DNA of 64,000 nt from Inia geoffrensis (lineage: Eukaryota > Chordata > Mammalia > Artiodactyla > Iniidae): contig CM070901.1 in assembly GCA_036417435.1 (NCBI GenBank), positions 8,220,001 to 8,284,000 on the forward strand, in the 5' to 3' direction. Made by a program: the position numbers and the translations under genes. Every line of letters begins with the position of its first letter. Within the stretch, counting starts at the first letter, position 1. Below are positions 48,729 to 60,488 of this stretch, one piece after another. The notes under the pieces were generated by a model. It ran no database searches. It was not told the origin of the DNA and was given only the letters and a program-made list of their open reading frames with translations.

Positions 48729-48940
48729 GGGGCTTCCCTGGTGGCGAAGTGGTTAAGAGTCCGCCTGCCGATGCAGGGGATGCGGGTTTGTGCCCCGGTC
48801 TGGGAAGATCCCACCTGCCGCGGAGTGGCTGGGCCCGTGAGCCATGGCCGCTGAGCCTGCGCGTCCGGAGCCTGTGTCCGCAATGGGAGAGGCCACAACA
48901 GTGAGAGGCCCGCATACCGCCAAAAAAAAAAAAAAAAAAC
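48729..48940 (+). mobile_element. CHR-type SINE
   Basis: Full length, ending ATACCGCC plus poly-A. Target-site duplication AAAAACATA at the left (to 48728) and right (about 48936-48943). Confidence 0.96.
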
Positions 48941-49149
48941 ATAAATACATTTTTGCATGAGCATTTCTGGATCTAACATAAGAAACCATGACATGTGAAG
49001 CAGAGGGAGCGCTTTCTCAGCCTTCAGTTCTTAGCTTACTGCTAAATGACCATCTTATCAGATTAGGCCTCCTCATTACATTCACCACACAATCATATTT
49101 ATTTTATTGAAAGCATTTATGCAATCTGTAATTACACCATCTCCTGACA

Positions 49150-49265
49150 CCAGAATGCAGGTTCTCAAGAAGTCGGGAATTCCTAGGGCCCCTCACCATT
49201 AAATTCTTGAGACCAGGACCTTTCCTGGCCCCAAGCAGATATTTGTGAATGAACAAATTATAAGC
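49150..49265 (+). mobile_element. L2 LINE 3' end fragment
   Basis: 'attcttgagaccaggacct', 'agcagatatttgtgaatga' and 'acaaattata' match the L2 tail order. Confidence 0.5.
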
Positions 49266-49269
49266 TAGA

Positions 49270-49905
49270 AATTACTTTTTATTATTTTCAAGGAAACACT
49301 ACCAAAATTATTAAATATTATTTAAAATTACTATTTTGTTTTCCATAATAATTCAAGTCTCAAAAGAATGCTTTTAATACAATTTTATATCCTTATTTGT
49401 TAGCCATTAGACATTAATATCTAAATGTATCTACTTCCCAAAAAACAGTCTATTTTTAAAGTTTTCACATTCATTTATGGGATAAAATTTAGGTTTATAA
49501 ATAGCTTTTATTTTGATTTTAAACTCTTACATAGATTAAGTTGGCCTATAATATGAATGATTGTTTTTCTTAGCATTTTTCTTAGTTCTCTATAATTTTT
49601 TTTCATTGAGCATTTTCTTTTTTTTCAGTAAATTCCAAATGAAAAATATATTTTTTTACTTTTAAGCAAATGTAAGTGTCTTTATCAATATACTTAGTTT
49701 TCTAGAAAACTAAAACCATCTGGAGATGGCATACATAGTAACAACAGTGATGGTTAGGTCAGTGCAAACAGAAACCATACCTGCCTTTTAAGAATAATAA
49801 CATGTAGGGCACATCTTAATGAATTAAGATGATTAAAATGTTTTTGACTATTATGTTCATCATGAAAAAAATCTATTTATATCTTTGGCACATACATAAG
49901 CTCCC
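49270..49905. other. Unassigned AT-rich sequence
   Basis: No gene or repeat recognised. Confidence 0.4.
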
Positions 49906-49909
49906 TGGT

Positions 49910-50065
49910 ATCATTCTTTGTCATCCTCTGTATTTAAGACCATGAACTTAGGGGCAGGACCCATGACTGCCTTCACTCCTAGACTCTCCTCAGTGTATGT
50001 TTTGTGTTTGCTTTGTACCCAGCAAAGCACTGAGTACAAAGGGGACATTCAGTAAATGATTTAAA
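49910..50065 (+). mobile_element. L2 LINE 3' end fragment
   Basis: 'catgaacttaggggcagg', 'cagcaaagcactgagtaca' and 'cattcagtaaatgattt' match the L2 tail order. Confidence 0.6.
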
Positions 50066-50364
50066 GTGTATGGATACAGCCTTAAGTTAAAAGAAAATGA
50101 AGCTTTTCATTAAGATATTATTTAGAAAAAAAACACAATAAGCGATGTACTGCTAATAATAAACAATGCCAATCTTTGGAGACCATATTGCTAGCAACAA
50201 GTTAAATCTCTTGGCAAGATTATTACAATAGTCCTAAGCCACATTGAAATTCTTATATAAGCTAGTTTGTTTCACTGTTTCAAGGCTCTTGGTTTGCACC
50301 ATTAAACCTGGCCAGCCATATGACCAAGAAATTATTGGCAAAAGAGAAGATATAGTTTGCTTTT

Positions 50365-50590
50365 TTTTTTTTTTTTTTTTTTTGCGGTACGCAGGCCTCT
50401 CACTGTTGCGGCCTCTCCTGCTGCGGAGCACAGGCTCCAGACACGCAGGCTCCGGACGCGCAGGCTCAGCGTCCATAGCTCACGTGCCCAGCCGCCCCGC
50501 AGCATGTGGGATCTTCCCGGACCGGGGCACGAACCCGTGTCCCCTGCATCTGCAGGGGGACTCTCAACCACTGCGCCCCCAGGGAAGCCC
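50365..50590 (-). mobile_element. CHR-type SINE with internal 15-base duplication
   Basis: Poly-T about 22, then GCGGTACGC and the antisense body. Perfect 14-base target-site duplication TATAGTTTGCTTTT at 50351-50364 and 50591-50604. Unlike the other copies it carries CAGGCTCCAGACACG (50431-50445) and CAGGCTCCGGACGCG (50446-50460) in tandem. Confidence 0.97.
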
Positions 50591-50719
50591 TATAGTTTGC
50601 TTTTAATATATCTTTTTCACTACAAAAGCAACCAACCATAACAAGTCTTTGTCAGTAGGTTTATCTTCCCATGTGAACTGTAAAACATAAATATGACAGC
50701 AAGCTGTCACCAACTCAAT

Positions 50720-50790
50720 TTTAAAAACGTTTATCAAGTGTCTACTCTGTGCAATGCAATGTACTAGACTCAAGAGAGATCCAAAACTCT
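50720..50790 (-). mobile_element. MIR or L2-type fragment
   Basis: 'gtttatcaagtgtctactct' followed by 'gtgcaatgcaatgtactag' resembles the antisense terminus of MIR elements. Short. Confidence 0.45.
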
Positions 50791-50799
50791 CTATGACCA

Positions 50800-51340
50800 A
50801 TTCCTTCACTGACTAGATCTTGCATCTGGCTGGCATGACAGACAGGTAGACTACACCTAACTCTAACAGAGGCAAGAATGAAATCAACTGAATATAAAGG
50901 AATCCTGTGGAAATACAAAAATGGAGCAAATAATTTTAAAACAGCTTTTCTGAGATAACTACATATGAGGGATCTTCTTGGAGAGACTGTCAGTAAAGAA
51001 AGAAGGAAGGAAAGAAAATTTCAAATTGAAAAAAAAAAAGACCAAGGGCACAGACATATGAATTTTGATAGGAAATTTTATGGAACACCAGTAACTGTGT
51101 GGCTCCATTATGGGCTGACATTCAAACAGAAAATGTGAAGATGTGACTTGCACTGGGATCATCTGAAGGCCATTCCATGGAATCTGAAGTTAGAGGTCAT
51201 AGCAGCAGATGGAGGCCTGGGTAATTTCATGACCACAAACCTCTATTCTAATACATTTTGTCACTCTCCATACCAGTCCTTTCAAGGTGTATGTTAACCA
51301 CATTGAAATTACATGCTTCTCAGACTTAGCTGATGAACCT
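50800..51340. other. Unassigned sequence
   Basis: Small purine-rich patch at 50995-51042. Nothing else recognised. Confidence 0.4.
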
Positions 51341-51341
51341 G

Positions 51342-51342
<1 letters not shown>

Positions 51343-51420
<78 letters not shown>
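51343..51420 (+). repeat. Compound (CT)n-(CA)n microsatellite
   Basis: About 22 CT units run directly into about 17 CA units. Confidence 0.97.
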
Positions 51421-51422
<2 letters not shown>

Positions 51423-51511
51423 ATAGAAATCATCACAATAAAACATCCTACCAACACACCTACTCCCGTGGGCACTCATCTTTCCTCCTTTCCTGTCTGT
51501 ACAGTGGAAGC

Positions 51512-52345
51512 TGCAGTGAGTTGAATAGTGACTCCCCAAAATTCAGGTACATCTGAAACCTCCTGGAACCCAATGAAATATGATTTTACTTTCCAGCAAA
51601 AATATAAATACATTTCCTTACTGGGAGATAGGTTTTTCACAGTCATCATGAATTAGGGATCTTAAGATTGAACTCATCGTGGATGTAAGGTGGGCCTGAG
51701 TCCAATGGCTGGTGTCCTTATGAAAGGAAAAGTACAGAGAAACACATGGAGAGACGCAGAGACGAAGGCGATCTGAAGACAGAGACAGAGATGAGGATGA
51801 TTCATCTACAAGCCAAGCCACACCAAGGATTGCCAGCAACCACCGTAAACTCAGAGGCATGGGACCGTTTCTTTCTCTGAGCCTCCACAAGAATCCAACC
51901 CTGCAAGCCCCTCGATTTGACCACCCCCCTTCAGACTACGTCTCTCCTGTGAGAGAATGGATTTTTGTTATTTAAGCCATCTAGTTTGTAGCCATTTGTA
52001 ATGATAGCCTGGGAAACTAATACAGATTTTGATACCGGGAAGTAGAAGGCTGCTGTAACAAGTACCAAAAATATGGAAATGAATATAGAATGGGATAAAG
52101 GCAGCGGCTAGATGAATTTTGAGAATCATGAGTGACACAGCTACCTGCCGAGGAACGCCAAGGATTCCCAGGCGTCAACAGAAGCTAGTAGAGACAAATG
52201 GGGTAGTTTCTCTCACAGAGTTTCCAGAAGAACCAACTTGGCTGACACCTTGATTTCAGAATTTCAGCCTCCTGTACTGTGAGAGAATAAATTTCTGTTG
52301 TTTTAAGCCACCCAGCTTATGGCAACTTATTACACATATAATAGT
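51512..52345 (+). mobile_element. MLT1 (ERVL-MaLR) remnant: LTR, trace of internal region, second LTR piece
   Basis: First LTR at about 51515-52022: 'gagttgaatagtgactcccc', 'gatgtaaggtgggcctgagt', 'gtccttatgaaagg' and the end 'gggaaactaatacag'. It is followed by 'attttgataccgggaagtag', the usual start of MaLR internal sequence. From about 52135 a second LTR-like part appears ('gaataaatttctgttgtttt' then 'aagccacccagcttatg'). Most of the internal region and the 5' part of the second LTR are deleted. No viral reading frame is present. Confidence 0.78.
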
Positions 52346-52702
52346 AGATAACTAGCCATATCATCATTGGATGGAAGCACAATACTCCTAAGGTTAAAAA
52401 GGTAAACAAGTGGGCAAGGGAAGTACCTCCCCCACCAGGTATAACATTAAGTAATCTGATGACAGAAACTCTCCATTGGATTTTGTTTAACTTGATTTTT
52501 TTTTTACTCAGTTGAGCTAAATGAGAAATGATTACCAAAAGGAGCTCACTTTCAAAGTAAATTAGTGCCAGGTATAGCATTAGTGTTCAGAGAAAAATGC
52601 AGCATCATAAAATATAATCTTTTCTTATATTCAAAATATCTAAAAATTGTTCAATGAACTTTATATGATTTGTTTGGCGCTTTCCAATTTTACCATATAT
52701 TT
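52346..52702. other. Unassigned AT-rich sequence
   Basis: Nothing recognised. Confidence 0.4.
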
Positions 52703-55700
52703 AACGCTCATTTAATATTTTTTGAAACATAGTTAACCTACAATATTATATTAGTTTCAGGTGTATAACATAGTGACTCAACGTCTACTTACATTACAAA
52801 TTGATCAGGACTGTAAGTCTAGTAACCATCTGCCACCATACAAAGTTATTACAATATTATTGACTATATTCCCTTTGCTATATATCACTGTGACATTTAT
52901 TACATAACTGGAAGTTTGTACCTGTTCATTTCCTTCACCTTTTTCACCCAACCTGACCGCCCCCTCACCATGGTGACTATTAATTTGTTTTCTGTATCTA
53001 TGAATCTGTTTATTTTTGTTCACTTGTTCTTTTGTTGTTGCTTTTTGGATTTTTTTTTTTTTTTTTTTTTTTGCGGTACACGGGCCTCTCACTGTTGTGG
53101 TCTCTCCCGTTGCAGAGCACAGGCTCCGGACGCGCAGGCTCAGCGGCCATGGCTCACGGGCCCAGCCACTCCGCGGCAGGTGGGATCTTCCCAGACCAGG
53201 GCACAAACCCGCGTCCCCTGCGTCGGCATGGGGACTCTCAACCACTGCGCCACCAGGGAAACCCGCTTTTTGGATTTTTAAAGATTTCACATGTAAGTGA
53301 AATCGTACAGTATTTGTCTTTCTCTGTATGACTTATTTCACTCAGCATAATAGTCTTTAGGTCCATCCGTACTGTCGCAAATGGCAAGATTTAAATCTTT
53401 CTTGTGGTTGAGTAATATTCCGTTATATATGTACATACATACATACACGCACTACATCTTCTTTATCTATTCCTCCATCAGTGGACACTTGGGTTGCCTC
53501 TATATCTTGACTATTGTAGATAACAATGCAATGAACATAGGAGTTCATGTATCTTTCTGAACTGGCGCTTTCATTTTCTTTGGATAAGTACCCAGAAGTG
53601 GAATTGCTATATTGGAGAGGAGTACTATTTTTCACTTTTTGAGGAGCCTCCACACTTTTCTCCACAGTGGCTGCACCAATTTACACTCCCACCGACAGTG
53701 CACAAGGGTCCCCTTTTCTCCACAGCCTCACCAACACTTTTTTTTTGGTCTTTTTTATAATAGCCATTCTGACAGGTGTGAGGTAACAGCTCATTGTGGT
53801 TTTGATTTGCATTTCCCTGGTAACTAGGGATGCATCTTTTCATGTGTCTGTTGAACATCTATATGTCTTCCTTAGACAAATGACTATTCTGTTCCCTGCC
53901 CATTTTTAAATCAGATCATTTGTTTTTCAGATATTGAGTTGTGTGAGTTCTTTATATATTTTGGATATTAACCCCTTATCAGATAATGTCATTGGCAAAT
54001 ATCTTCTCCCCTTTGCGTTTTGTTGATGGTTTCCTTTGCTGTGCAAAAGCTTTTTAGTTTGATGTAGTCCCATTTGTTTATTTTTGCTCTTGTTGCCCCT
54101 TGCATGAGGGGACAGATCCAGAAAAATACTGCTAAGACTGAGGTCAAAGAGCATACTGCCTCTGTTTTCTTCTAGAAGTTTTACAGTTTCAGGTCCGACA
54201 TTGAAGGCTTTAACCTATCCATCATGAATTTATTTTTGTATATGATGTAAGAAAGTAGTCCAGTTTCATTTTTTTTTTTTTGCATATAGCTGTCCAGAGT
54301 TTTCCCAATACCATTTATTGAAGAGACTTTCTTTTCCCCACTGCTCCTTGGTCCTAAATTAACTGATATATAAGTGTGGGCTCTTATTCTGTTCCATCGA
54401 TACATGGGTCTGTTTTTGTGCCAGTACCAAACAATTTTCATTACTACAGCTTTGTAATACAGTTTGAAATCAGAAAGTGTGATATAGTTAGCTTTGTTCG
54501 TCCTTCTTAAGATTGCTTTGGCTACTCAGGCCTTTTGTTGTTCGATACAAATTTGGGGATTATTTGTTCCAGTTCTGTTTAAAATGCTGTGGGTATTTTG
54601 GTAGGGATTGCATAGAATCTGTATATAGGTTTGGTTGGTGTAGATATTTTAAAGTTTGTTTAACATTTCTTGGGAGGCCCTTTTAGTGGCTATTAATTCC
54701 TTTAGCTTTTGCTTGTCTGGGAAAATCTATCCTTCCTTCGATTTTGAATGATAACCTTACTGGGTAAAGTATTCTTGGTTGGAAGTTTTTCCTTTCAGCA
54801 CTTCGAATTTACGTGCCACTCCCTTCTGGCCTGTAAAGTTTCTGCTAAAAAATCAGCTGATGTAAAACTAGTTGTTTTCCTCTTGCTGCCTTTAAGATTC
54901 TGTCTTTAAATTTTGACATTTTAATTATAATGTGTCCATCTTGTTTCAGACTCTCCATGCTTCCTGGATTTGGATGTCGGTTTCCTTCACCAGATTAAGG
55001 AAGTTTTCAGCCATTATTTCTTCAAATAAGTTTTCTGCCCTTTCCTCTCTTTTCTCATTCTGGGACTCTTGTAACGCAAATATTAGTAGGACTGATGTTG
55101 TCCCAAAGGTTCCTTAAACTAACCTCATTTTTTAAAATTCTTTTTTCTTTTTGCTGTCCTGATTGGGTGATTTCCCCACTACCCTGTCTTCCAGATTGCA
55201 GATCCATTTTTCTGCATCGTCTAAGCTGCTGTTGATTCTAGTGTACGTTTATTTCAGTTATTGTCTTCTTCAGCTCTGATTGGTTCTTTTTAATGTCTTC
55301 TACCTCCTTGTTCAAGATCTCACTGTGTTCATCCATTTTTCTACCAAGTTCAGTGAGCATCTTTAGGGTCTTTACTTTGAACTCTTTATGGGGTAGATGA
55401 CTTATCTCTGTTTGTTTAGGACTTTTGCTGAGGTTTTATCTTGTTCTTTTGTTTGGAACTTATCCCTTTGTCTTCTCTTTTTCCTAATTCTCTGTGTTTG
55501 TTTCTATGTCTTAGGTGGTTCAGCTACATCTCCTGGTCTTAAAGGAGTGGCCTTTTGTAGATCTTCTGTGGGGCTCAGAAAAGCCATCTCCCCCTTGTTA
55601 CCAGAGCCAGGAGCTCCAGAGGTAGCCCCTGTGTGGACTGCAGGTGCCCTCCTCTTGTGGTGGTGCTGTGGTTGCTGTGGGCCTACTGGCGGATGGGGCT

Positions 55701-55935
55701 GGCCCCTCGTCCAGCTGTCTGTGAGGCGCAGCTATGACTACTGCAGGCACCCTGGTGGACATGTGGGGTCCAGTGCAGAAGACACTCTGTGGAGGTGCCA
55801 GTCCAAACTGAGGCCACCCATTGGCTTCAGGTCATTCTCAGAGAGAGTTATTCTCTGTGCAATTGTAGTTTTGGTGTGTTCATGGGAGTAGGTGAGCTCA
55901 GGATCTTCCTACTTGGCCATCATGATCCCACCCCC
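52703..55935 (-). mobile_element. Old L1M with both ends and a large internal deletion
   Basis: The 3' UTR lies at 52703-53300, interrupted by a CHR SINE. The ORF2 C-terminus and reverse-transcriptase end follow at 53300-54650 (decayed Cys-motif region near 53700, WYWHKN at 54430). At about 54660-54700 the text jumps directly to the ORF1 C-terminus (antisense of 'agacaagcaaaagctaaagg'). The 5' UTR then runs to about 55935, ending with the antisense of 'gatggccaagtaggaagatc', a typical L1M 5' terminus. ORF2's endonuclease and most of the polymerase are therefore missing. Confidence 0.82.
53055..53264 (-). mobile_element. CHR-type SINE with TSD, inside old L1M
   Basis: Poly-T, GCGGTACACGGGCC, antisense body. 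Perfect 15-base duplication GCTTTTTGGATTTTT at 53040-53054 and 53265-53279. Confidence 0.97.
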
Positions 55936-56215
55936 AACACTTACTTGATCTTGAACTTCCCCTTGACTAATCATGGCCTAGAGTTACATTTTTTTTCTTT
56001 TTTCTACCTGCATATTTGGTGTCGGTATAGGTGTGGGTGGGCAGGGAAATAGTGAAATACCCTCCAGGAACACTTACATAAAGTCAGTAACTTTATCCTG
56101 TGAAATGAAATCAAAATGTCAACCAAAAAATCTAAATATTTTTATCAAAATAACCCTAAATAAAACCAGTGTCTCACAGAACAAAGTCACTTAACTGTGG
56201 CTATTTTAGCAAAAA

Positions 56216-56440
56216 TAATAACTACTATTTGAGTTCTTAATGTCTGCCAGGCATTATTCAAAGCTTGTTTAGACATATTCACTCACTAAATCATGATAAC
56301 AATACTGAGAGGTAGGCACTATTAGTATGCTTTTTATAGATGTGGCAACATCCACGGAGAGGTTAAGCAAGTTGCCCAAGAAAACTCAGTGGCGTTAGAA
56401 CCTAAATTAGAACTCACACGGCCTGTATTCTTAACCACTA
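56216..56440 (-). mobile_element. MIR SINE, nearly full length
   Basis: Antisense MIR order: 'ctgccaggcattattcaaag', 'actcactaaatcatgataac', 'gagaggtaggcactattag', 'gagaggttaagcaagttgcc' and 'ttcttaaccac'. Confidence 0.92.
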
Positions 56441-58268
56441 AGAAAAGTTAACGGCTCATTCCAGGAAGCCTAGGAAAAATCATAGCTGAGTGAGAAGCAC
56501 AGACAGTTCCAGTAAACGCAAACCAAAGGAAAGGATAATAATACAAGAAGACCTGCTATATCCAGGTGGCAGTGTACACCCCTACTGCAGAGAAGGATGC
56601 ATCAAGTTCTGATGGCTTGACATCATCAAACATCAAATTCCTAGAGTTATCCCTGCTTGTTCTGATCCCATGCTCATCAAACAACAGTCTGGTTTTAATT
56701 TGGCTTCCAATATAATGTTCATACAAAGAGATGTGTTAGCCAGAGGAACTGAATATATATTCCATTAGCAGGTTTATTTCTCACTGTAAATGAATAAATC
56801 AGCATTCTGGTTTCATACAGCAGCCTCAAGTAAACTTCATTAGAGTGTGTATGCTTTCCTGAGTCTGATTAACACTGGCAGAATGATAAGATCATCCTTG
56901 TGCTCTGCAGAGCTGAGGCTTAGATGGGGTTGGATGCCGAAGATCATACTGGACTATAAGTCCCCTGTCTGGGATATTTCGGGTGACATCAGTTAGCAAT
57001 GCCCATGATCTTTTATGTACTATGCCCACCTTTCCACAGCACTCTAGATTGTATCACATAATCTAAATCACAGAATTAAGAGATTAAAAAGTCAAGGTTG
57101 GAAGAAAATTTAGAGATATCCTAGTTGCTACCTGGTACTTGAGTGTCCTCTAAAATATCACTTACGAACATTTGCTCAATCACCGCTTCAAAACCTCTGG
57201 AGGTTTTTCACCATCTCCCAAGAATACCCTTCTCATGTGATGGGAAACAATAAACTGGAGCCAGATCTGCTTCCTTGAAACTTGCAAAATAGTCAGGAGC
57301 TGCTCACACAAGGCCCATTTTTCTTCCGTGTGATGAATGCACAGGATCAGAAGAAAATTCTCAAATTCCCATAAACCTACCCTTCTCAGAGCCAAGCAAC
57401 TCTAACTTCTTCAAATACATTTTCAACGGCCAAAGGTTTTATCTTGTCATTATCCAAGTCACTTTCTTTCAAACCAGTTTTAGTTTAACCAATCATCTCT
57501 TGAGTTTATCACTGAAGAGTTTAGCAACAATAGGCCTACAGTGAACTGACTGGCACAAAAATCATTTTCTAGATAACATACTTCTACCAATAGGCTAAAA
57601 TTGCAACAGCATTGCTCAGGGAACATGACTGAGATGAAATGAAACATCTACATCTTTTTCTCAACCCCATGTTTCTCATGGAGTGCTCTTGTTTATCTAC
57701 ACTTGAAGAGTTAGGAGGTGGGCCCTAACAAAAGCACCTAGATACTTGGGTTTCAAGGAACCAATAAGTAACACTGTTTCTCTCATCAAGAGTTTGCAAC
57801 CAATTGAGCGACACACATAGAAAAAGCATTTAAAGATCAAAACATCAGTTTTGTTACCAATGAAAACAGAAAGTGAGGGCGTGGCTCATGTATGTATCAG
57901 CAACAGGTTTCAGCCCAGAGCCCAGGATTAGAATTCTCAACCAGAGACACGAACTCAGACCTCCCCACGTAAGGCACAGAGAAGCACACCAAATTGTATG
58001 CATCCTATAGGCAGCTGTCACACAAAATGAAGAGCACACAAGGGGCTGAAACATGCAAATCTACTCCTCCCTTGCCCCGGACACTTCCAGTTCAAGTGTG
58101 AGGTTAAGAAAACCTAAGGGATTTCAAGGAAAACCTTGCCTCAGAAAAATCAGAATAGGAATACCACCAATGTTCCTCCAGTTTATTTTCTGAACACATA
58201 GGTTTAACCATTATGTTTGTGCTCCAACCGGGCCACGGCTATGGTGGAGTTAAAATGAGAAATCTTGT
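56441..58268. other. Unassigned, repeat-poor sequence
   Basis: 1.8 kb without a recognised repeat or gene, one of the longest such stretches in the window. Confidence 0.4.
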
Positions 58269-58620
58269 AGAGCCTTTGTCTCAGTCAGTTTGGGCTGCTG
58301 CAGTGAAATACCATGGACTGGATGGTTTAAATAAAAATGTATTTCTCAGAGTTCTGGATGCTGGGAAGACCACGATCATCGTGCCAGCAGGTTCTGCCTG
58401 GTGAAGGCCCTCTTCCCGGTGTGCAGACTTCCCTTTTACTGTATCCTTACACCATCAGTCCCATATCCCTTCTTATAAGACACTCATCCCTTTCATGAGG
58501 GCTCCACCCTCATGGCCTAATAACCTCTCAAAGGTCCCACGTCCTAATGTCATCACATTGCAGATTACAGCTCCAACACATGAATTTGGGGAGGAAACAC
58601 ATATTCAGTCCATGGCAGCC
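58269..58620 (-). mobile_element. MLT1 LTR (ERVL-MaLR)
   Basis: 'tgtctcagtcagtttgggct', 'gtatttctcagagttctgga', 'tgagggctccaccctcatgg' and 'cattcagtccatggca'-type end ('atattcagtccatggcagcc') are consecutive blocks of an antisense MLT1A/B-like LTR. A solo LTR. Confidence 0.9.
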
Positions 58621-59010
58621 TCATTCCACTCCCATCTTCATGTGCATCCTTCCAGGGCTGCAGTATTGTTTGGGCAAAGGCAGCTGGAAGGCGGGACACA
58701 ACTACGCTCTTCCTCTCCATGTGGTCTCAGGGCCTTTCCACATGGTCCCTCCAGCAGAAGAGTCAGATTTCTTACATGGCTGCTCAGGGCCCCAAGAAGA
58801 AGAAAGTAGAAACTTCCAGTCCTCTCAAAGCCTGGCCTGGAACCAAAAGAGTATCACTTCCACCGTAGATTACTGGTAACACCAGCCCAGCCCAGCCCAG
58901 ATCAAGCGGAGGGGACACAGACGTATTTTAATGAGAGGAATACCACAGGATGTCCAGTTATCTTTAATCTGCAATAGTCTGCTCCTTGGCCACAAATTGC
59001 ATTCCCCTTA
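58621..59010. other. Unassigned sequence
   Basis: Contains a short (CCCAG)n run at about 58880-58900. No gene recognised. Confidence 0.4.
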
Positions 59011-59014
59011 CTTG

Positions 59015-59624
59015 TGTAACTGAGCAGGATGCTATGAGACCCTCCCAGAACAGACCCTCCCCAACCCATGTCCTCTGCCTGCCTTGTGTCTGCAGAAAAC
59101 CTTTAATCAAAGAATAAATTTAATCAGAGGAGGGAGAAAAATGCAGGAAAAAAGTCAAGCAAGACAAAATAATAATATTTTAGCCATCAAACAAAGTCAA
59201 GGACCTTTAGTTCCTCCTCAAGGGCTATAGATAATATTCTGAGCCATGTCCTTTGAGCTGTTTTGCAGATACTGAAACCCCCACCAGGTGGGAGAAGTTA
59301 AGTGTATGCTGCCCACAAGCACGGAGACCCCAGACCAGTTGGAAGGAAAAGGTTGATGATGCTGACTTCTGATGACCTCACCACCAACCAATCAGAAGAA
59401 ATGTCCACGAGCTGATCACACACCCCACGCTCCCTCTCCCTCACCCTGTCTTTACAAACCTTTCCCTGAAGGCCTTCAGGGAGTTCAGGCTTTTTGAGCA
59501 CTAGCTACCTGGACTCCTTGCTTGGTGCCTGCTATAAATGTGGTCTTCCCTTCACCACAACCCACTGTCAGTAGATTGGCTTTACTGCACACATGAAAGC
59601 GGACCCAAGTTTCATTTGGTAACA
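59015..59624 (+). mobile_element. Solo LTR, ERV1-like
   Basis: Boundaries TGTAAC at 59015 and GTAACA ending at 59624 are flanked by a 4-base duplication CTTG (59011-59014 and 59625-59628), as expected for class I endogenous retroviruses. Inside are CCAAT at 59388-59392, a degenerate TATA-like TTTACAAACC at 59451-59460, TATAAA at 59533-59538 (probably a decayed AATAAA polyadenylation signal, given its position) and the end block 'gcggacccaagtttcatttg'. No viral genes adjoin it, so it is a recombination product. The family is not assigned. Confidence 0.78.
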
Positions 59625-59737
59625 CTTGCAAAATGTGTTTATCTGCTCCCAAGAGTCCCAGCATCAGGTTCAGGCTTGTGGTCCTAGATCTCATTCTCCA
59701 CATCAGGACCAGACATAGATGAGGTTTCTGCCTTGTA

Positions 59738-60182
59738 TAGTAAGTCCCCCTAGATAAGAATCTTCAAGTTGAGAACTGTTCAATCACACAAGTTAGTTCA
59801 CGTGTCTGACGTACACTGTCACATGTGTGCATCCTCTACAAGTGGTTGTACTTTACTGTACAGCACTGTATAGAGTACAGTGGTACGGTATCATTATTTC
59901 AAGCCCAGAAGGTCTGGAAGCAAGAGTAAAAGTAGTGGTGATGTAGCTGGTACTACTGTACTTTTCAAGGTAGTGCACTGTAAGATTAAAAATGTTTTAT
60001 TTTGGGGGTTTGTTTTTTATTTATTATTTGTGTGAAAAGTTTTATAAACCTATTACAGTACAGTACTATATAGCCTATTGTGTTAGTTGGGTATGTAGGC
60101 TAAATTTGTTGGACTTACAAACAAATTGGACTTAAAAATGTGCTCTCAGAATGGAACTCATTAGTATGTAGAGACTTAACTG
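59738..60182. mobile_element. Tigger/pogo-like non-autonomous DNA transposon
   Basis: Imperfect terminal inverted repeats: 'gtaagtccccctagataag' at the left against the reverse complement 'gttaagtctctacatacta' at the right, with TA dinucleotides outside both ends. The right inner part 'tggacttacaaacaaattgg' is typical of Tc1/mariner-superfamily pogo derivatives in mammals. No transposase frame. Confidence 0.7.
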
Positions 60183-60443
60183 TATCCTGGAGTTTGGTTC
60201 CTCCCAAATCAAAGGGCTGTGAACCAAACAAGTTCCCTGCTGCCCATAAACCTAATAGGCAATGATGATACAGGAAAGGAGAAATGAAATTTAAACAAAG
60301 CCCCAAACTTATGCTCCTCAATATTTTCTTTCTATCTGCTCTTGGTGGGGCTGTGGATGCCAGGTAGAACTGGGGGTTTTCAGTGCTGCATCCCGGGCTG
60401 CCTTTCACCGGAATGCGTGTGGTTCCTTTAAGGAAATTTCACT

Positions 60444-60488
60444 AACTATTCAGCAACTATTCAGTAACTATTCTGTAACTGAATAGTT
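60444..60488. repeat. Small tandem repeat ending in a hairpin
   Basis: Three 11-base units, AACTATTCAG plus one base (60444-60476). The second unit AACTATTCAGT (60455-60465) is perfectly complementary to ACTGAATAGTT (60478-60488), giving an 11-bp stem with a 12-base loop. Confidence 0.9.

Noticed and set aside
51190..51556. Frames encoding CVCVCV, ERERER or SLSLSL runs
   Set aside because: Translation of the CT-CA microsatellite.
55397..55891. 164-codon open frame
   Set aside because: Antisense to the GC-rich 5' UTR of the old L1M.
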